64,000 bases of DNA from Mycobacterium shimoidei (GTDB lineage: Bacteria > Actinomycetota > Actinomycetes > Mycobacteriales > Mycobacteriaceae), in NCBI GenBank assembly GCA_002101905.1, contig LQPU01000021.1:1-64000 (forward strand), written 5' to 3'. This document shows positions 37,563-46,968 of the stretch, piece by piece. The notes under the pieces are model-generated. The model ran no database searches. It was not told the origin of the DNA and was given only the letters and a program-made list of their open reading frames with translations. How positions within the stretch are numbered: position 1 is the first letter of the stretch; every line of letters starts with the position of its first letter. The translations under genes and the position numbers were made by a program.

Positions 37563-38413
37563 CCACCAAAGCGCGTGGCCGCCGAGCCGTCAACCTGCGA
37601 ATCCTGCCCAGCTCGATGAGCGTGCTGGCCATCTGCGCGGGTCTGACCTCGATCCGGTTCGCGTTGGAGGCCCAGCCGCACACCGCGATGGCACTGATCG
37701 CCGCGGCAGCCATCCTCGACGGGCTCGACGGGCGGGTGGCGCGCATCCTGGACGCCGAGTCGCGCATGGGCGAGGAGATCGATTCACTGGCCGACGCGGT
37801 GAATTTCGGGGTGGCGCCCGCAGTGGTGGTGTACGTGTCGCTGCTGTCGTCGCTGCCGGCCGGCTGGGTGGCGGTGTTGCTGTACGCGGTGTGCATTGTG
37901 TTGCGGCTGGCCAGATTCAACGCCTTGCTCGACGACGCCACGCTGCCGCCCTACGAGCGCGAATTCTTCGTCGGTATGCCCGCGCCGGCGGGAGCGATCG
38001 CCGCACTCGGCCCGCTGGCCGCCAAACTCCAGTTCGGCGTTGGCTGGTGGAGCTCACCGTGGTTCGTGTGCGCCTGGTTGGCCTGGTGCTCGATACTCGT
38101 CGTCAGCCGGCTGCCGATGAAGAAGATGCACGCGGTGTCGGTGCCGCCGAATTTCGCGGCGCTCCTGCTGGCGGCGTTGGCGATCGTCGCCGCCGCAGCG
38201 TTTCTGTTCCCGTACATCCTGGTGATGGTGGCCATCGCGGCCTACCTGGCCTACATCCCGTTCTCGGTGCGCAGCCATCGCTGGCTGGCCGAGCATCCCG
38301 AGGTATGGGGCGAGCGACCCAAAGAACGCCGCGCCGTGCGCCGAGCCATTCGCCGGGCCCAGCCGAACCGTCGGTCGATGGCCCGGCTGGGGCTGCGTAA
38401 ACCAGGAGGCTGA
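37559..38413 (+). CDS. pssA: CDP-diacylglycerol-serine O-phosphatidyltransferase
   Basis: Membrane enzyme making phosphatidylserine from CDP-diacylglycerol and serine. The CDP-alcohol phosphotransferase signature is perfect: Asp54, Asp57-Gly58, Ala61-Arg62, Gly71, Asp75, Asp79. About eight hydrophobic segments follow. The C-terminal 40 residues are very basic ([21 protein letters not shown]), facing the cytosol. 284 residues against 286 in Rv0436c. One base separates its stop from the GTG of the AAA ATPase gene. Confidence 0.95.
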   Translation: MTTKARGRRAVNLRILPSSMSVLAICAGLTSIRFALEAQPHTAMALIAAAAILDGLDGRVARILDAESRMGEEIDSLADAVNFGVAPAVVVYVSLLSSLPAGWVAVLLYAVCIVLRLARFNALLDDATLPPYEREFFVGMPAPAGAIAALGPLAAKLQFGVGWWSSPWFVCAWLAWCSILVVSRLPMKKMHAVSVPPNFAALLLAALAIVAAAAFLFPYILVMVAIAAYLAYIPFSVRSHRWLAEHPEVWGERPKERRAVRRAIRRAQPNRRSMARLGLRKPGG

Positions 38414-38414
38414 G

Positions 38415-40556
38415 GTGTCTCGCCCGCAACTGACGTTGGTCGCACGGCTGAACACGTCGGCCGCCGACTCGCGCCGCGGTGTGGTCCGGTTACATTCCAA
38501 TGCCATTGCCGCCCTGGGCATTCGGGAGTGGGACGCGGTGTCGCTGCTGGGGTCGCGGACGACGGCGGCGGTGGCTGGCGTGGCCGGACCGGACACGCCG
38601 GTGGGCACGATACTGCTGGACGACGTGACGCTGTCCAACGCCGGGGTGCGCGAAGGCACCTCGGTGATCGTCAGCGCCGTGGCGGTGTACGGAGCGCGGT
38701 TGGTGACGTTGAGCGGTTCGAAGCTGACCACCCAGTCGGTCGCGCCGGCCACGCTGCGGCAGGCGCTACTGGGCAAGGTGATGATGGTCGGCGACGCGGT
38801 GTCACTGCTGCCGCGCGACCTGGGTCCGGGCACGTCGACGTCGGATGCCACCCGGGCGCTGGCCTCGGCGGTGGGGATCAGCTGGACCTCAGAGTTGTTG
38901 TCCGTCACCGGCGTCGACCCACCCGGACCGGTCAGCGTGCAGCCCAATTCCCTGGTGACCTGGGGCACCGGCGCTCCGCCGGCACCGCGCCCGGTGCTGA
39001 CCCCGACCGTCGGCGTCGACGCGTTCGACGCCTCGGGTCCGCAGGCCGCCAAACTGACCGAATGGCTCAAACTCGCTCTCGACGAGCCGCATCTGCTGGA
39101 GTCACTGGGCGCGAGCAGCCACCTCGGCGTGCTGGTATCGGGGCCGCTCGGCGTCGGCAAGAGCACCATGGTGCGGGCGGTGTGCGCCGGCCGGCGGCTG
39201 GTCGAGCTCGACGGTCCCGAGGTCGGCGCGCTGGCCGCTGAGGATCGGTTGAAGACGGTCACCTCTGCGGCCGCGACGATTCGAGACGGCGGCGGCGTAC
39301 TGCTGATCACCGACGTCGACGCGCTGCTGCCGGCCGACGCCGAACCGGTCGCCACCTTGATCCTGGCCGAACTACGCAGCGCGGTGGCCACACCGGGCGT
39401 GGCGTTTATCGCCACCTCGGCGGTGCCGGAGAACCTGGACATCCGGCTGCGGGCGCCCGACCTGTGCGACCGCGAACTGGGACTCAGCCTTCCGGATGCC
39501 GCTCACCGCAGTGTTCTGCTGCGTTCGCTGCTGCGGCGGGCTCCGACCACTGATCTGGACCTGGATGAAATAGCGGCTCGCACACCTGGATTCGTCGTCG
39601 CCGATTTGGCCGCCCTGGTACGGGAGGCCGCGTTGCGTGCGGCGTCGCGGGCCAGCGCCGACGGCGAGTCGCCGACCCTGGCCCAGGAAGATCTGCTCGG
39701 TGCGCTCACGGTGATCCGGCCGCTGTCCCGCTCGGGCGGGGCCGAGCCCACAATGGGTGATGTCTGCCTGGACGATGTCGGAGACATGGCAGCCACCAAG
39801 CAGGCACTGACCGAATCCGTGCTGTGGCCGCTGCACCATCCGGACACCTTCGAACGGCTCGGTGTCGAACCACCGCGCGGCGTGCTGCTTTACGGCCCAC
39901 CGGGTTGCGGCAAGACGTTTCTGGTCCGCGCGCTGGCCAGCACCGGCCAGCTGAGCGTGCACGCGGTCAAGGGCTCTGAGCTGATGGACAAATGGGTCGG
40001 CAGCAGCGAGCGAGCCGTTCGTGACCTGTTCCGCAGAGCTCGCGATTCGGCGCCGTCGCTGGTGTTCCTCGACGAGATCGACGCGCTGGCGCCGCGGCGC
40101 GGCCAGAGTTTCGACTCCGGCGTCACCGACAAAGTCGTCGCCATGCTGCTCACCGAGCTCGACGGCATCGACCAATTGCGCGACGTCGTCGTCATCGGGG
40201 CAACCAACCGGCCCGACCTGATCGACCCTGCGTTGCTGCGGCCCGGCCGGCTGGAACGGCTGGTGTTCGTCGAACCGCCCGACGCGGCCGCCCGCCACGA
40301 CATTCTGCGCACCGTCGGCAAATCGATGCCGCTGCACAGCGATGTCGACTTGCAGGTGCTGGCGGCGGACCTGGACGGATACAGTGCCGCCGATTGTGCG
40401 GCGCTGCTGCGCGAGGCTGCGTTGGCCGCCATGCGACGCAGTATCGACGCGCTCGACATCACCGCTGCCGACGTGGCGGCGGCCCGCGAAACCGTCCGTC
40501 CCTCACTGGATCCCGCGCAAGTCGCGGCGCTACGTGCCTACGCCGCGACGCGGTGA
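38415..40556 (+). CDS. CDC48/p97-type AAA ATPase (Rv0435c-like)
   Basis: 713 residues: an N-terminal double-psi-barrel-like domain (about 1-200), a degenerate first AAA module (Walker A GPLGVGKS at 243-250, Walker B LLITDVDALL) and a canonical second module (GPPGCGKTFLVRALA at about 494, LVFLDEIDALAPRRGQ, GATNRPDLIDPALLRPGR). The first Walker B has VD instead of DE, so D1 may bind rather than hydrolyse ATP. Likely an unfoldase or segregase. Last gene of the SDR-moeA2-psd-pssA run; AGGAGG lies 5 nt before the GTG. Overlaps the convergent TetR gene by 27 bp. Confidence 0.93.
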   Translation: MSRPQLTLVARLNTSAADSRRGVVRLHSNAIAALGIREWDAVSLLGSRTTAAVAGVAGPDTPVGTILLDDVTLSNAGVREGTSVIVSAVAVYGARLVTLSGSKLTTQSVAPATLRQALLGKVMMVGDAVSLLPRDLGPGTSTSDATRALASAVGISWTSELLSVTGVDPPGPVSVQPNSLVTWGTGAPPAPRPVLTPTVGVDAFDASGPQAAKLTEWLKLALDEPHLLESLGASSHLGVLVSGPLGVGKSTMVRAVCAGRRLVELDGPEVGALAAEDRLKTVTSAAATIRDGGGVLLITDVDALLPADAEPVATLILAELRSAVATPGVAFIATSAVPENLDIRLRAPDLCDRELGLSLPDAAHRSVLLRSLLRRAPTTDLDLDEIAARTPGFVVADLAALVREAALRAASRASADGESPTLAQEDLLGALTVIRPLSRSGGAEPTMGDVCLDDVGDMAATKQALTESVLWPLHHPDTFERLGVEPPRGVLLYGPPGCGKTFLVRALASTGQLSVHAVKGSELMDKWVGSSERAVRDLFRRARDSAPSLVFLDEIDALAPRRGQSFDSGVTDKVVAMLLTELDGIDQLRDVVVIGATNRPDLIDPALLRPGRLERLVFVEPPDAAARHDILRTVGKSMPLHSDVDLQVLAADLDGYSAADCAALLREAALAAMRRSIDALDITAADVAAARETVRPSLDPAQVAALRAYAATR

Positions 40557-41156
40557 GCGTTTTCGGCTCGGCTGGAAGCTAGTCAGTAACGCACGGGCCG
40601 CGGCGGCGACATCGTCTTCCAGCCAGGCAGGAAGTGGGTCGTCGTGAGCGTGGCGCCGAACAACGGCATAGGGCAGGTCGGCGACCGCCCTGGCGACGGC
40701 GTCGACGCAGCGCGGATCGCTGCTGCCGTACAGCTGTCGCGCCAGTGTGCGCAGCCGCTCCAACAGCGGTGCGTTCATCGCGGACAGGGTCTTCTGGAAC
40801 GCCGCGTCGGGTTCGCCGTCGAGCAGGTCGCCCGGCCGGATTGTCAGCAGTAGCCGGGCGTCTTCGGGAAGCTCGCGGGTGAAGCTGATCGCCGCGACAG
40901 CCATCGCGACGGCCAACTCCAGCGGGGGGCCGGACGTTTCGGCCATCGCCCGCGCCTGGAACCGCTCGAGTGCGCGCAGCCAGGCCGCGGTCACGATCCC
41001 GTTGCGATTGCCGAACCGGTGATACAGCGTCCCGGCCGGCGCGCCACTGGCCTTCGCGATCGCGGCCACGCTGGCCGCGCGCGGGCCTTCGTCGAGCACA
41101 ACTGAGCGCGCTGCGTCGAGGATCACATCGGTCTGGTGCTTCCGCGGAGGTGCCAC
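40530..41156 (-). CDS. TetR family transcriptional regulator
   Basis: 208 residues. N-terminal HTH at about 10-55 (VILDAARSVVLDEGPRAASVAAIAKASGAPAGTLYHRFGNRNGI). The C-terminal ligand domain has no recognised signature. GTG start. Divergent from the SRPBCC/DUF2867 gene with only 21 bp between start codons, so it almost certainly controls that gene and itself. An imperfect palindrome TTCCATATAGAAGGA covers the start of the neighbour (about 41170-41184). Confidence 0.9.
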   Translation of the reverse strand: MAPPRKHQTDVILDAARSVVLDEGPRAASVAAIAKASGAPAGTLYHRFGNRNGIVTAAWLRALERFQARAMAETSGPPLELAVAMAVAAISFTRELPEDARLLLTIRPGDLLDGEPDAAFQKTLSAMNAPLLERLRTLARQLYGSSDPRCVDAVARAVADLPYAVVRRHAHDDPLPAWLEDDVAAAARALLTSFQPSRKRSPRRGVGT

Positions 41157-41177
41157 GATCTAGTACAGTCCTTCTAT

Positions 41178-42047
41178 ATGGAACGATTATCCTATATCGA
41201 CGACCATGCCATAACGATCGACGCGTCTGCGGCAGAAACGTGGTCCGCACTGCTGCGGGTGATGTGCCGCGACGCAACCGACCCATCGACGGTTCCGGTG
41301 GGGTTCGCCCTCGCCGAAGCCACGCCGCCGACCCGGCTGGCGTTGAAAGGACGCCACCCGTTCGCGGTCTACCGCTGGATATTCGAATTGGATCCCGAAG
41401 GCCCACAGCACACCCGGGTGCGATCGCAAACCTGGGCGGCGTTCCCACATCTGCGCGGCAAGGTCTACCGTGCACTGGTCATCGGCACCGGGGCACACCG
41501 CGCCGTGGTGCGCCGGACGCTGCGGCGCGTTGCGGCGGCGGCGATTCCCGAGGCCGATTACCTCGACACCTTCGAAGTCCCCATCCGCCCCGGCGACGTG
41601 CGCACCGCCGAGCAAGCATTCCGTGATGGTTTGGGGGGTACACCCGGCGTGCTGGGAAATCCGGTCGGATGGGTCCACCGGCACGTGCTGAGATTTCGGT
41701 TGGATTCCCACAACTCGGCTAACTCCGCTATCGGTTGGACGATCATGCGTTCAGACCACGACGAGTTCGTGCTGGCGGCCGACGGACCGATGATGCACGG
41801 CGAGCTGACGTTGCGGCGTGCGGGCGGCCGGCGGGCGGTGCTGATCACCCGTCTGCACTATCACCACAAGCTCACCGCCCGGATGGTTTGGGCGCTGGTG
41901 GGTCCGCTGCACCGGGCTATCGCGCCGCGATTGATACAGCGCGGTCATTCGGACAACTGGAATTCCACCATTGCGCTGACGGATTCGACCGCTTCGCGCA
42001 CTGCGATCAGCCGGTCGGCCGCCGACGGCGCCGCAAGCACACTGTAG
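41178..42047 (+). CDS. SRPBCC / DUF2867-like protein
   Basis: About 289 residues. N-terminal half resembles a lipid-binding START/SRPBCC fold (IDDHAITIDASAAETWSALLRVM); the C-terminal half (ANSAIGWTIMRSDHDEFVLAADG, RLHYHHKLTARMVWALVGPLHRAIAPRLI) is typical of DUF2867-containing proteins. ATG 41178 fits the divergent layout with the TetR gene. The last 34 codons run antisense through the end of the LON-domain gene (103-bp overlap); either the tail is real or a shorter ancestral stop has been lost. Function unknown. Confidence 0.78.
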   Translation: MERLSYIDDHAITIDASAAETWSALLRVMCRDATDPSTVPVGFALAEATPPTRLALKGRHPFAVYRWIFELDPEGPQHTRVRSQTWAAFPHLRGKVYRALVIGTGAHRAVVRRTLRRVAAAAIPEADYLDTFEVPIRPGDVRTAEQAFRDGLGGTPGVLGNPVGWVHRHVLRFRLDSHNSANSAIGWTIMRSDHDEFVLAADGPMMHGELTLRRAGGRRAVLITRLHYHHKLTARMVWALVGPLHRAIAPRLIQRGHSDNWNSTIALTDSTASRTAISRSAADGAASTL

Positions 42048-42592
42048 CGGTCGGCCTGACCCATCGGGACTCGAGAAGCCAACGCGTACAACCGCTCTCC
42101 CGCGTCGTCAGGACCCGAGCCCAAAAGCACCTCGCGGCCCGGCAGGAATCGGGCGCCGCGGGCGGTGGCGATCCGCTCGAACAACGCCACCACCTGGTCT
42201 TCGATTTCACGGATCTGGGCACCGGTCACCGCATCGCCTGGCTCGTCGGGCCAGCCCTGCACAACAGCCCGCGGATAGGGATCGTCGGGCAGCCACTCGC
42301 ACACCCGGATCCGTTCGCCCATTCGGCAGCGCAGAGTGAACCTACCCGAGCCGACGTCGACGCATTCACTGATCGCGGCCACCGCACCCACGTCACAGCG
42401 GGTGTCACCACCACCGACCTCGCGGCCGCGGGAGATCAGCACCACACCGAACCGAGGATCCGGACTGCCCATGCAGTCGCGCACCAGCGCGGTGTAACGC
42501 GGCTCGAAGATGCGCAGCGGCAGCTCTTCTCCCGGCAGAAAAGCCGATTCGAGCGGAAACATCGCCAGCTCAACGGCTTCCGACGCAGACAT
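41945..42592 (-). CDS. LON substrate-binding domain protein (Rv0434-like)
   Basis: 215-residue stand-alone LON N-terminal domain without protease or ATPase parts: LAMFPLESAFLPGEELPLRIFEPRYTALVRDCM, then RFGVVLISRGREVGGGD, CEWLPDDPYPRAVV. Such proteins occur across bacteria; a role in binding unfolded or specific substrates is inferred only. Its start is 2 bp beyond the stop of the GCS2-type ligase gene, so they form an operon as in M. tuberculosis. Confidence 0.9.
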   Translation of the reverse strand: MSASEAVELAMFPLESAFLPGEELPLRIFEPRYTALVRDCMGSPDPRFGVVLISRGREVGGGDTRCDVGAVAAISECVDVGSGRFTLRCRMGERIRVCEWLPDDPYPRAVVQGWPDEPGDAVTGAQIREIEDQVVALFERIATARGARFLPGREVLLGSGPDDAGERLYALASRVPMGQADRYSVLAAPSAADRLIAVREAVESVSAMVEFQLSE

Positions 42593-42594
42593 GC

Positions 42595-43740
42595 TCAGAT
42601 TTCCAGCTCGCCGACCAACGAGTCGACAACGGCGCGCAGGTCTCCGTCGTTTTCCTCGGCGACTCTGCGCTGGCGCTGATAAGAAGCCCCAGTTCTCCAG
42701 ATGTCGGGCACCGCGGCGAGCTCGTCGGCGCAGTGCAGTGACTTGGCAACCGGCTCCAGCTGGTTCAGCACGTCGGGCAAATCGTCGGTCACCAGGCGCT
42801 CGTTGCTGTCGGCGTCGAGGATGATCACCGCATCCAGGCCGTAACGGGCCGCCCGCCACTTGTTTTCCTGGACATGCCAGGGCGGCATGGTGGGCAACGT
42901 CTCACCGGCGTCGAGCCGACGGTCCAGGTCGACCACCAGGCAGTGCGTCAGCGCTACCAGGGCGGCAAGCTCATGCAGATTGGTCACCCCGTCGCAGATC
43001 CGCACCTCCAACGTCCCGTTGTGCGGTGAAGGCCGGATGTCCCAACGGATTTCGTTGAGATGGTCGATGATGCCGGTCTTCTTCTGGTCGTGCACGAACT
43101 TCTCGAACTGCCGCCAAGTCTGGAATTGAAACGGCAACCCGGCGGTGGGCAGTTGCTGAAACATCATCGCCCGATTGCTCGGATAGCCGGTGTCCTCACC
43201 GGCCCACCACGGCGACGATGCCGACAGCGCAAGCAGATGCGGGTAGTAATTGAGCAGCGACGACATGATCGGCATCACCTTGTGCGCCGAGGACAGCCCG
43301 ACGTGCACATGTACTCCCCAGATCAGCATCTGGCGGCCCCACCACTGGGTGCGCTTGATCAGCTCCGCGTAACGCGGTGCGTCGGTGAGCTTTTGAGCAG
43401 ACCAACGCGCGAACGGGTGACCGCCCGCGCTGAACAGCTGCATGCCTTGGTTCTGCACGATTTGTCGCACGGTGCCCAGCGTGCCGCGAAGATCGTCCAT
43501 CGCCTCGGCGGTGCAGTCACAGATGCCGCTGACGATTTCGACCGTGTTGCGCAGCAATTCCTTGTGGACACGGGGGTTTTCGCCGATCTCGTCCATGACT
43601 TCGGCGGCCTCGTTGCTCAGGTCCCGGGTTTGCGCGTCGACGAGCGCGAACTCCCATTCCACCCCGAGCGTCGGCTTTGACGAGCCGGCGAAATCCACCC
43701 GCTCGGCTGCTCTGCTGCTCCTAACCGCCGTGGATGACAC
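42595..43740 (-). CDS. carboxylate-amine ligase, GCS2 (YbdK) family (Rv0433-like)
   Basis: Member of glutamate-cysteine ligase family 2: [18 protein letters not shown] near the N-terminus, [45 protein letters not shown], and [12 protein letters not shown]. Mycobacteria use mycothiol, not glutathione, so the physiological amine/acid pair is unknown; YbdK homologues have weak gamma-glutamylcysteine ligase activity. No ATG is available: GTG 43740 (overlapping the sodC end by 20 bp) gives 381 residues, GTG 43698 gives 367. Operon with the LON-domain gene downstream. Confidence 0.88.
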   Translation of the reverse strand: MSSTAVRSSRAAERVDFAGSSKPTLGVEWEFALVDAQTRDLSNEAAEVMDEIGENPRVHKELLRNTVEIVSGICDCTAEAMDDLRGTLGTVRQIVQNQGMQLFSAGGHPFARWSAQKLTDAPRYAELIKRTQWWGRQMLIWGVHVHVGLSSAHKVMPIMSSLLNYYPHLLALSASSPWWAGEDTGYPSNRAMMFQQLPTAGLPFQFQTWRQFEKFVHDQKKTGIIDHLNEIRWDIRPSPHNGTLEVRICDGVTNLHELAALVALTHCLVVDLDRRLDAGETLPTMPPWHVQENKWRAARYGLDAVIILDADSNERLVTDDLPDVLNQLEPVAKSLHCADELAAVPDIWRTGASYQRQRRVAEENDGDLRAVVDSLVGELEI

Positions 43741-44431
43741 CGCACGCCACGCGCTTTCCCGCGTCGCCGGTGGACATCGTGGTCGCGTCAGGACCGGGCG
43801 TGCCGTTGATCTGGGTGTAGCGCTCAGGCGGAATGTTGCCGAAATTGTCCGGCCCGGCGTGGATGACGATCGCAGAGCCGTCACCGGATATCAGATCGTC
43901 CCTGGTGAAGGCATCGGTGGTGGTGACCAGCAGCGCCTCACCGTTCTTGCGGACTTGCAGCGACGTCAGGTCGCCGCTCTCGGGGTTGCCGGTGTGACCG
44001 GGCGCCTGGTAATGGCCGCCGGCGGAGTTGAAGTTGCCCGGCGGGCCCCCGGTCGGGGCGACAGAGTCGGGTTCGCATTTGCCGACCGAGTGGATGTGCA
44101 CGCCGTGAAATCCCGGCGACAGGTGACCGGGGCCGGTCGTCTCGATGGTGACCGTCACATAGCCCTTGTCGAACTCGAACTTCGCCGTCGCAACGTCGAC
44201 ACCTTCCGGCGACTTGAGGTGGGTGGTCAGGCTCTCCGATGCACCGGGACCAGCCTCGGGCGCCTTGCCCGTCGGCGCCGGCGCTCCGGTCCACACCGGC
44301 GGCGTGGTACCCGGCGAGGTGGCCGGTTGCTCGTGCGGCGGCGAGCACGCACTCAGCAACGCCACGGGGGCGACCAGTGCTCCTAATGCGATGGCGTCGA
44401 CGGCTTTGCGGCTCAGGACTGGCTTGGGCAT
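43721..44431 (-). CDS. sodC: periplasmic Cu,Zn superoxide dismutase lipoprotein SodC
   Basis: Dismutates superoxide outside the cytoplasm. Lipobox LLSAC puts the acylated Cys at residue 29 after a hydrophobic signal; a Pro/Thr/Gly-rich linker follows. The SOD domain has [48 protein letters not shown] and [12 protein letters not shown] (disulfide Cys). Start 44431 (MPKPV...) matches the M. tuberculosis start; ATG 44440 is possible. The GTG of the GCS2-type gene lies within its 3' end. Confidence 0.95.
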   Translation of the reverse strand: MPKPVLSRKAVDAIALGALVAPVALLSACSPPHEQPATSPGTTPPVWTGAPAPTGKAPEAGPGASESLTTHLKSPEGVDVATAKFEFDKGYVTVTIETTGPGHLSPGFHGVHIHSVGKCEPDSVAPTGGPPGNFNSAGGHYQAPGHTGNPESGDLTSLQVRKNGEALLVTTTDAFTRDDLISGDGSAIVIHAGPDNFGNIPPERYTQINGTPGPDATTMSTGDAGKRVACGVIHGG

Positions 44432-44454
44432 AACGGGCATAGGGGAAAGACTAT

Positions 44455-44512
44455 CCCGGCGACGATGCGGCCGGGAAACGGCCGAGGTGGGGGTCCCCCC
44501 GCTTTGCGGGGG
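44455..44512. repeat. truncated MIRU-like end plus GC-rich hairpin
   Basis: CCCGGCGACGATGC at 44455-44468 equals the beginning of the MIRU units. It is followed by a perfect hairpin CCCCCGC-TTT-GCGGGGG (44496-44512). The stretch separates sodC from virR, and the hairpin could act as a virR terminator although no T-run follows. Confidence 0.5.
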
Positions 44513-44530
44513 AGAGCGGGACCATCAGAT

Positions 44531-44995
44531 TCAGCCCGCGACTACCACGATGACGCCGGGCGGCTGGTCTGCGACGTCGGGAACCCGCGGTTCCACCGGA
44601 ACGTCCAACGTCTTGCCGACGGCCTCGGCGGTATCGCGTTCCCCGGGAGCGTTGCTGAAATACACCGTCGTCGTCGCAACATCGGGCAGCGACAGGTTAC
44701 CGATCTCGGTGACGTTGTAGCCCTGCTCCTTGAGTTGGTCGGCGGTCCGTCCGGCGACCCCCTCTTCACTGGAGATGTTGTACACCCGCACCTCGGCTTT
44801 GGCCGCGGGAGGCGTCGACGTCTTCGGCGGCATTGTGCTCGTCGTCACGGCCGACACCGAATCGTCGTCGTCGGAGTCACCGCCGGATCCCATGGCCTGG
44901 AACCCGACCAGCATGAAGATGATGCCGAGAAACAGCAGCACCATCACCATGGCCCGCAGGGGTAGCCCGGTGGAGTCCGGAACACGCTCATTCAT
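44531..44995 (-). CDS. virR: VirR, LytR_C-domain envelope protein (Rv0431-like)
   Basis: 154 residues: short cytoplasmic N-terminus, one membrane helix (AMVMVLLFLGIIFMLVGFQAM), an acidic/Thr-Pro linker (GGDSDDDDSVSAV), and a LytR_C domain (AEVRVYNISSEEGVAGRTADQLKEQGYNV, TTVYFSN). M. tuberculosis Rv0431 (VirR) controls extracellular vesicle release and interacts with LytR-CpsA-Psr cell-wall ligases. Preceded by the DUF3263 gene on the same strand, 53 bp upstream, as in M. tuberculosis. Confidence 0.92.
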   Translation of the reverse strand: MNERVPDSTGLPLRAMVMVLLFLGIIFMLVGFQAMGSGGDSDDDDSVSAVTTSTMPPKTSTPPAAKAEVRVYNISSEEGVAGRTADQLKEQGYNVTEIGNLSLPDVATTTVYFSNAPGERDTAEAVGKTLDVPVEPRVPDVADQPPGVIVVVAG

Positions 44996-45048
44996 CGAGG
45001 CCCACTGTAACTATGAGCGGGCAAAAAGCCGCAAAAGGGCGCGGTACC

Positions 45049-45357
45049 TCAGGTGACCTCGAAACCGAGCCGGCGTGCGGCACGCGCCTTTTGCCGGCTG
45101 GCGCGCAGCCGCCGCAGCCGTTTCACCAGCATCGGGTCGGCGGCCAACGCTTCGGGCCGGTCCACCAACGCATTGAGCACTTGGTAATAGCGCGTTGCTG
45201 ACATTGCAAACAACTCTTTGATGGCTTCTTCTTTGGCGCCGGCGTATTTCCACCATTGCCGCTCGAATGCCAAAATGTCGTGTTCGCGGCGGGTTAACCC
45301 ATCGGCCAGTTCAGAGTCGTCCCCCGATCGATTAGCCCGCGCCATCGCGCCGTCCAT
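45049..45357 (-). CDS. DUF3263 protein (Rv0430-like)
   Basis: 102-residue basic helical protein: [46 protein letters not shown], then [27 protein letters not shown]. The [10 protein letters not shown] segment resembles a sigma-factor-like HTH, so DNA binding is plausible. ATG 45357 with AGGAAG 5-6 nt upstream is preferred over the longer frame. Operon with virR; divergent from def with 123 bp between. Confidence 0.88.
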   Translation of the reverse strand: MDGAMARANRSGDDSELADGLTRREHDILAFERQWWKYAGAKEEAIKELFAMSATRYYQVLNALVDRPEALAADPMLVKRLRRLRASRQKARAARRLGFEVT

Positions 45358-45480
45358 ATCGCTTCCTGGACCCTTCCGGCGATTTCTCGAATACTCGCTC
45401 TGTCGGCGAATATTCAACCATGTAGGTATCTGTTGCCCCGTAACCCTGGCCCGCGAGTCGCCCGCTTAAGCTTGCCGACC

Positions 45481-46074
45481 ATGGCAGTCGTACCCATTCG
45501 CATCGTGGGCGATCCGGTTTTGCACACCCCCACCAAGCCGGTGCCGGTAGCCCCCGGGGGTTCGCTGCCAACCGATCTGGCGGAGCTGATCTCCAACATG
45601 TTCCAGACCATGGACGCCGCGCATGGGGTGGGGCTGGCCGCCAACCAGATCGGCGTACCACTGCGGGTCTTCGTCTACGACTGCGCCGACGAAGCGGGGC
45701 AGACCGCGCGTCGCCGCGGTGTGGTGATCAACCCGGTCCTGGAGACCTCTGAGGTGCCCGAAACCATGCCGGACCCGGACGACGATCTGGAGGGCTGCCT
45801 GTCGGTGCCCGGTGAGTCGTTTCCGACCGGACGCGCCAAATGGGCGCGGGTCACCGGGCTCGACGCCGACGGCAACCCGATCGAAATCGAAGGCACCGGG
45901 TTGTTCGCGCGCATGCTGCAGCACGAGACCGGCCATCTGGACGGTTTTTTGTATCTGGATCGCCTGATCGGCCGCCACGCCCGGGCCGCCAAGCGTGCGG
46001 TCAAATCGCACGGCTGGGGTGTTCCCGGGCTGTCCTGGACACCGGGGAAGGATCCGGACCCATTCGGCCACTGA
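45481..46074 (+). CDS. def: peptide deformylase
   Basis: Removes the N-formyl group from nascent proteins; metal-dependent and essential. Motif [11 protein letters not shown] at 49-58, motif [11 protein letters not shown] with metal Cys106, motif [12 protein letters not shown] with His148, Glu149 and His152. 197 residues, equal to Rv0429c. An insertion ([16 protein letters not shown]) between motifs I and II is typical of mycobacterial deformylase. Start at 45481 ([10 protein letters not shown]) rather than the longer frame. Confidence 0.97.
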   Translation: MAVVPIRIVGDPVLHTPTKPVPVAPGGSLPTDLAELISNMFQTMDAAHGVGLAANQIGVPLRVFVYDCADEAGQTARRRGVVINPVLETSEVPETMPDPDDDLEGCLSVPGESFPTGRAKWARVTGLDADGNPIEIEGTGLFARMLQHETGHLDGFLYLDRLIGRHARAAKRAVKSHGWGVPGLSWTPGKDPDPFGH

Positions 46075-46103
46075 GACTTCCTGCCGTCGGCACGCGAGTC
46101 AGC

Positions 46104-46958
46104 GTGCGGTACCGCCGGCCGCCGGGTGATGTGCCACCGTTGACCGACGCGGTGGGCGTGCTGCTGGCCGTCGACCCGCTGGTGCGGCTGCAGACGAAGA
46201 CGGGTGACGTGGTGGAGTTCGCCCCCGCCGACGTGGTGACGGTGCGCCGGCTGACCGATGTGCCGGTGCGTAACTCGCAGATCCGCGCGGTCGAGCACGC
46301 CGCGGCGCTGGCCTGGCCCGGTGTCGAGCAGCAGTGGCTGGACGGCTGGCTGCTGCGCGCCGGTCACGGATCGACTCGCCGTGCCAACTCCGCGGTGCCG
46401 CTTGAATTTTCGGCAAACGCGGCGGCTATCCCGGCGATCGTCGACTGGTACACCGAACGTGGGCTCCCGCCATTGCTCGCTGTGCCGGACCGCCTGCTGC
46501 GACTGCCCGACGACACGCCGACCGAAATCGAAACCCGCATGCTGGTGCGCGATCTGGCAAACGTGTCGGCGCCCGGTGACGTCACGCTGCAGGCACAGCC
46601 AAGCGACGAGTGGCTGGCCTGCTACGCCCGCGAGGTGCCGCGCGACGTGTTGACGTCCGTCGTCGACGGTGAGCTGGCGTTCGGGATGCGCGCCGGCGTC
46701 GCGGTCGGACGGGCCGCGGTGACACCGGCACCGGACGGCGAGCGCTGGGTGGGCCTGTCCGCAGTGCGAGTCACCGAAGGCCACCGCCGGCAAGGTCACG
46801 CCCGGGCGCTGTGCGCAGCGCTGCTGGCCTGGGGTGCGCAGCGCGGCGCCACCCGCGGCTACGTGCAGGTCGCCGACGATGCCGCGGCACTTGATCTGTA
46901 CCAGTCGCTGGAATTTACGCCCCAGCACCGCTGCCGCTACATCCGCGTGCACTCCTAG
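46104..46958 (+). CDS. GNAT family N-acetyltransferase (Rv0428c-like)
   Basis: N-terminal SH3-like barrel (VRYRRPPGDVPPLTDAVGVLLAVDPLVRLQTKTGDVVEF) followed by AWPGVEQQWLDGWLLRAGHG and a C-terminal GNAT fold with the acetyl-CoA loop VTEGHRRQGHARALCAALL and DAAALDLYQSLEF. About 284 residues from the GTG at 46104. Codons upstream ([10 protein letters not shown]) match the homologue, so translation probably starts at CTG 46071, which overlaps the def stop as CTGA; no ATG/GTG/TTG exists there. Substrate unknown. Downstream xthA begins 10 bp after its stop. Confidence 0.8.
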   Translation: MRYRRPPGDVPPLTDAVGVLLAVDPLVRLQTKTGDVVEFAPADVVTVRRLTDVPVRNSQIRAVEHAAALAWPGVEQQWLDGWLLRAGHGSTRRANSAVPLEFSANAAAIPAIVDWYTERGLPPLLAVPDRLLRLPDDTPTEIETRMLVRDLANVSAPGDVTLQAQPSDEWLACYAREVPRDVLTSVVDGELAFGMRAGVAVGRAAVTPAPDGERWVGLSAVRVTEGHRRQGHARALCAALLAWGAQRGATRGYVQVADDAAALDLYQSLEFTPQHRCRYIRVHS

Positions 46959-46968
46959 CCTGTAGTGC

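Noticed and set aside
44496..44512. Riboswitch or structured RNA between sodC and virR
   Set aside because: Only a short GC hairpin plus a truncated MIRU-like end is present; it is better described as repeat or terminator.
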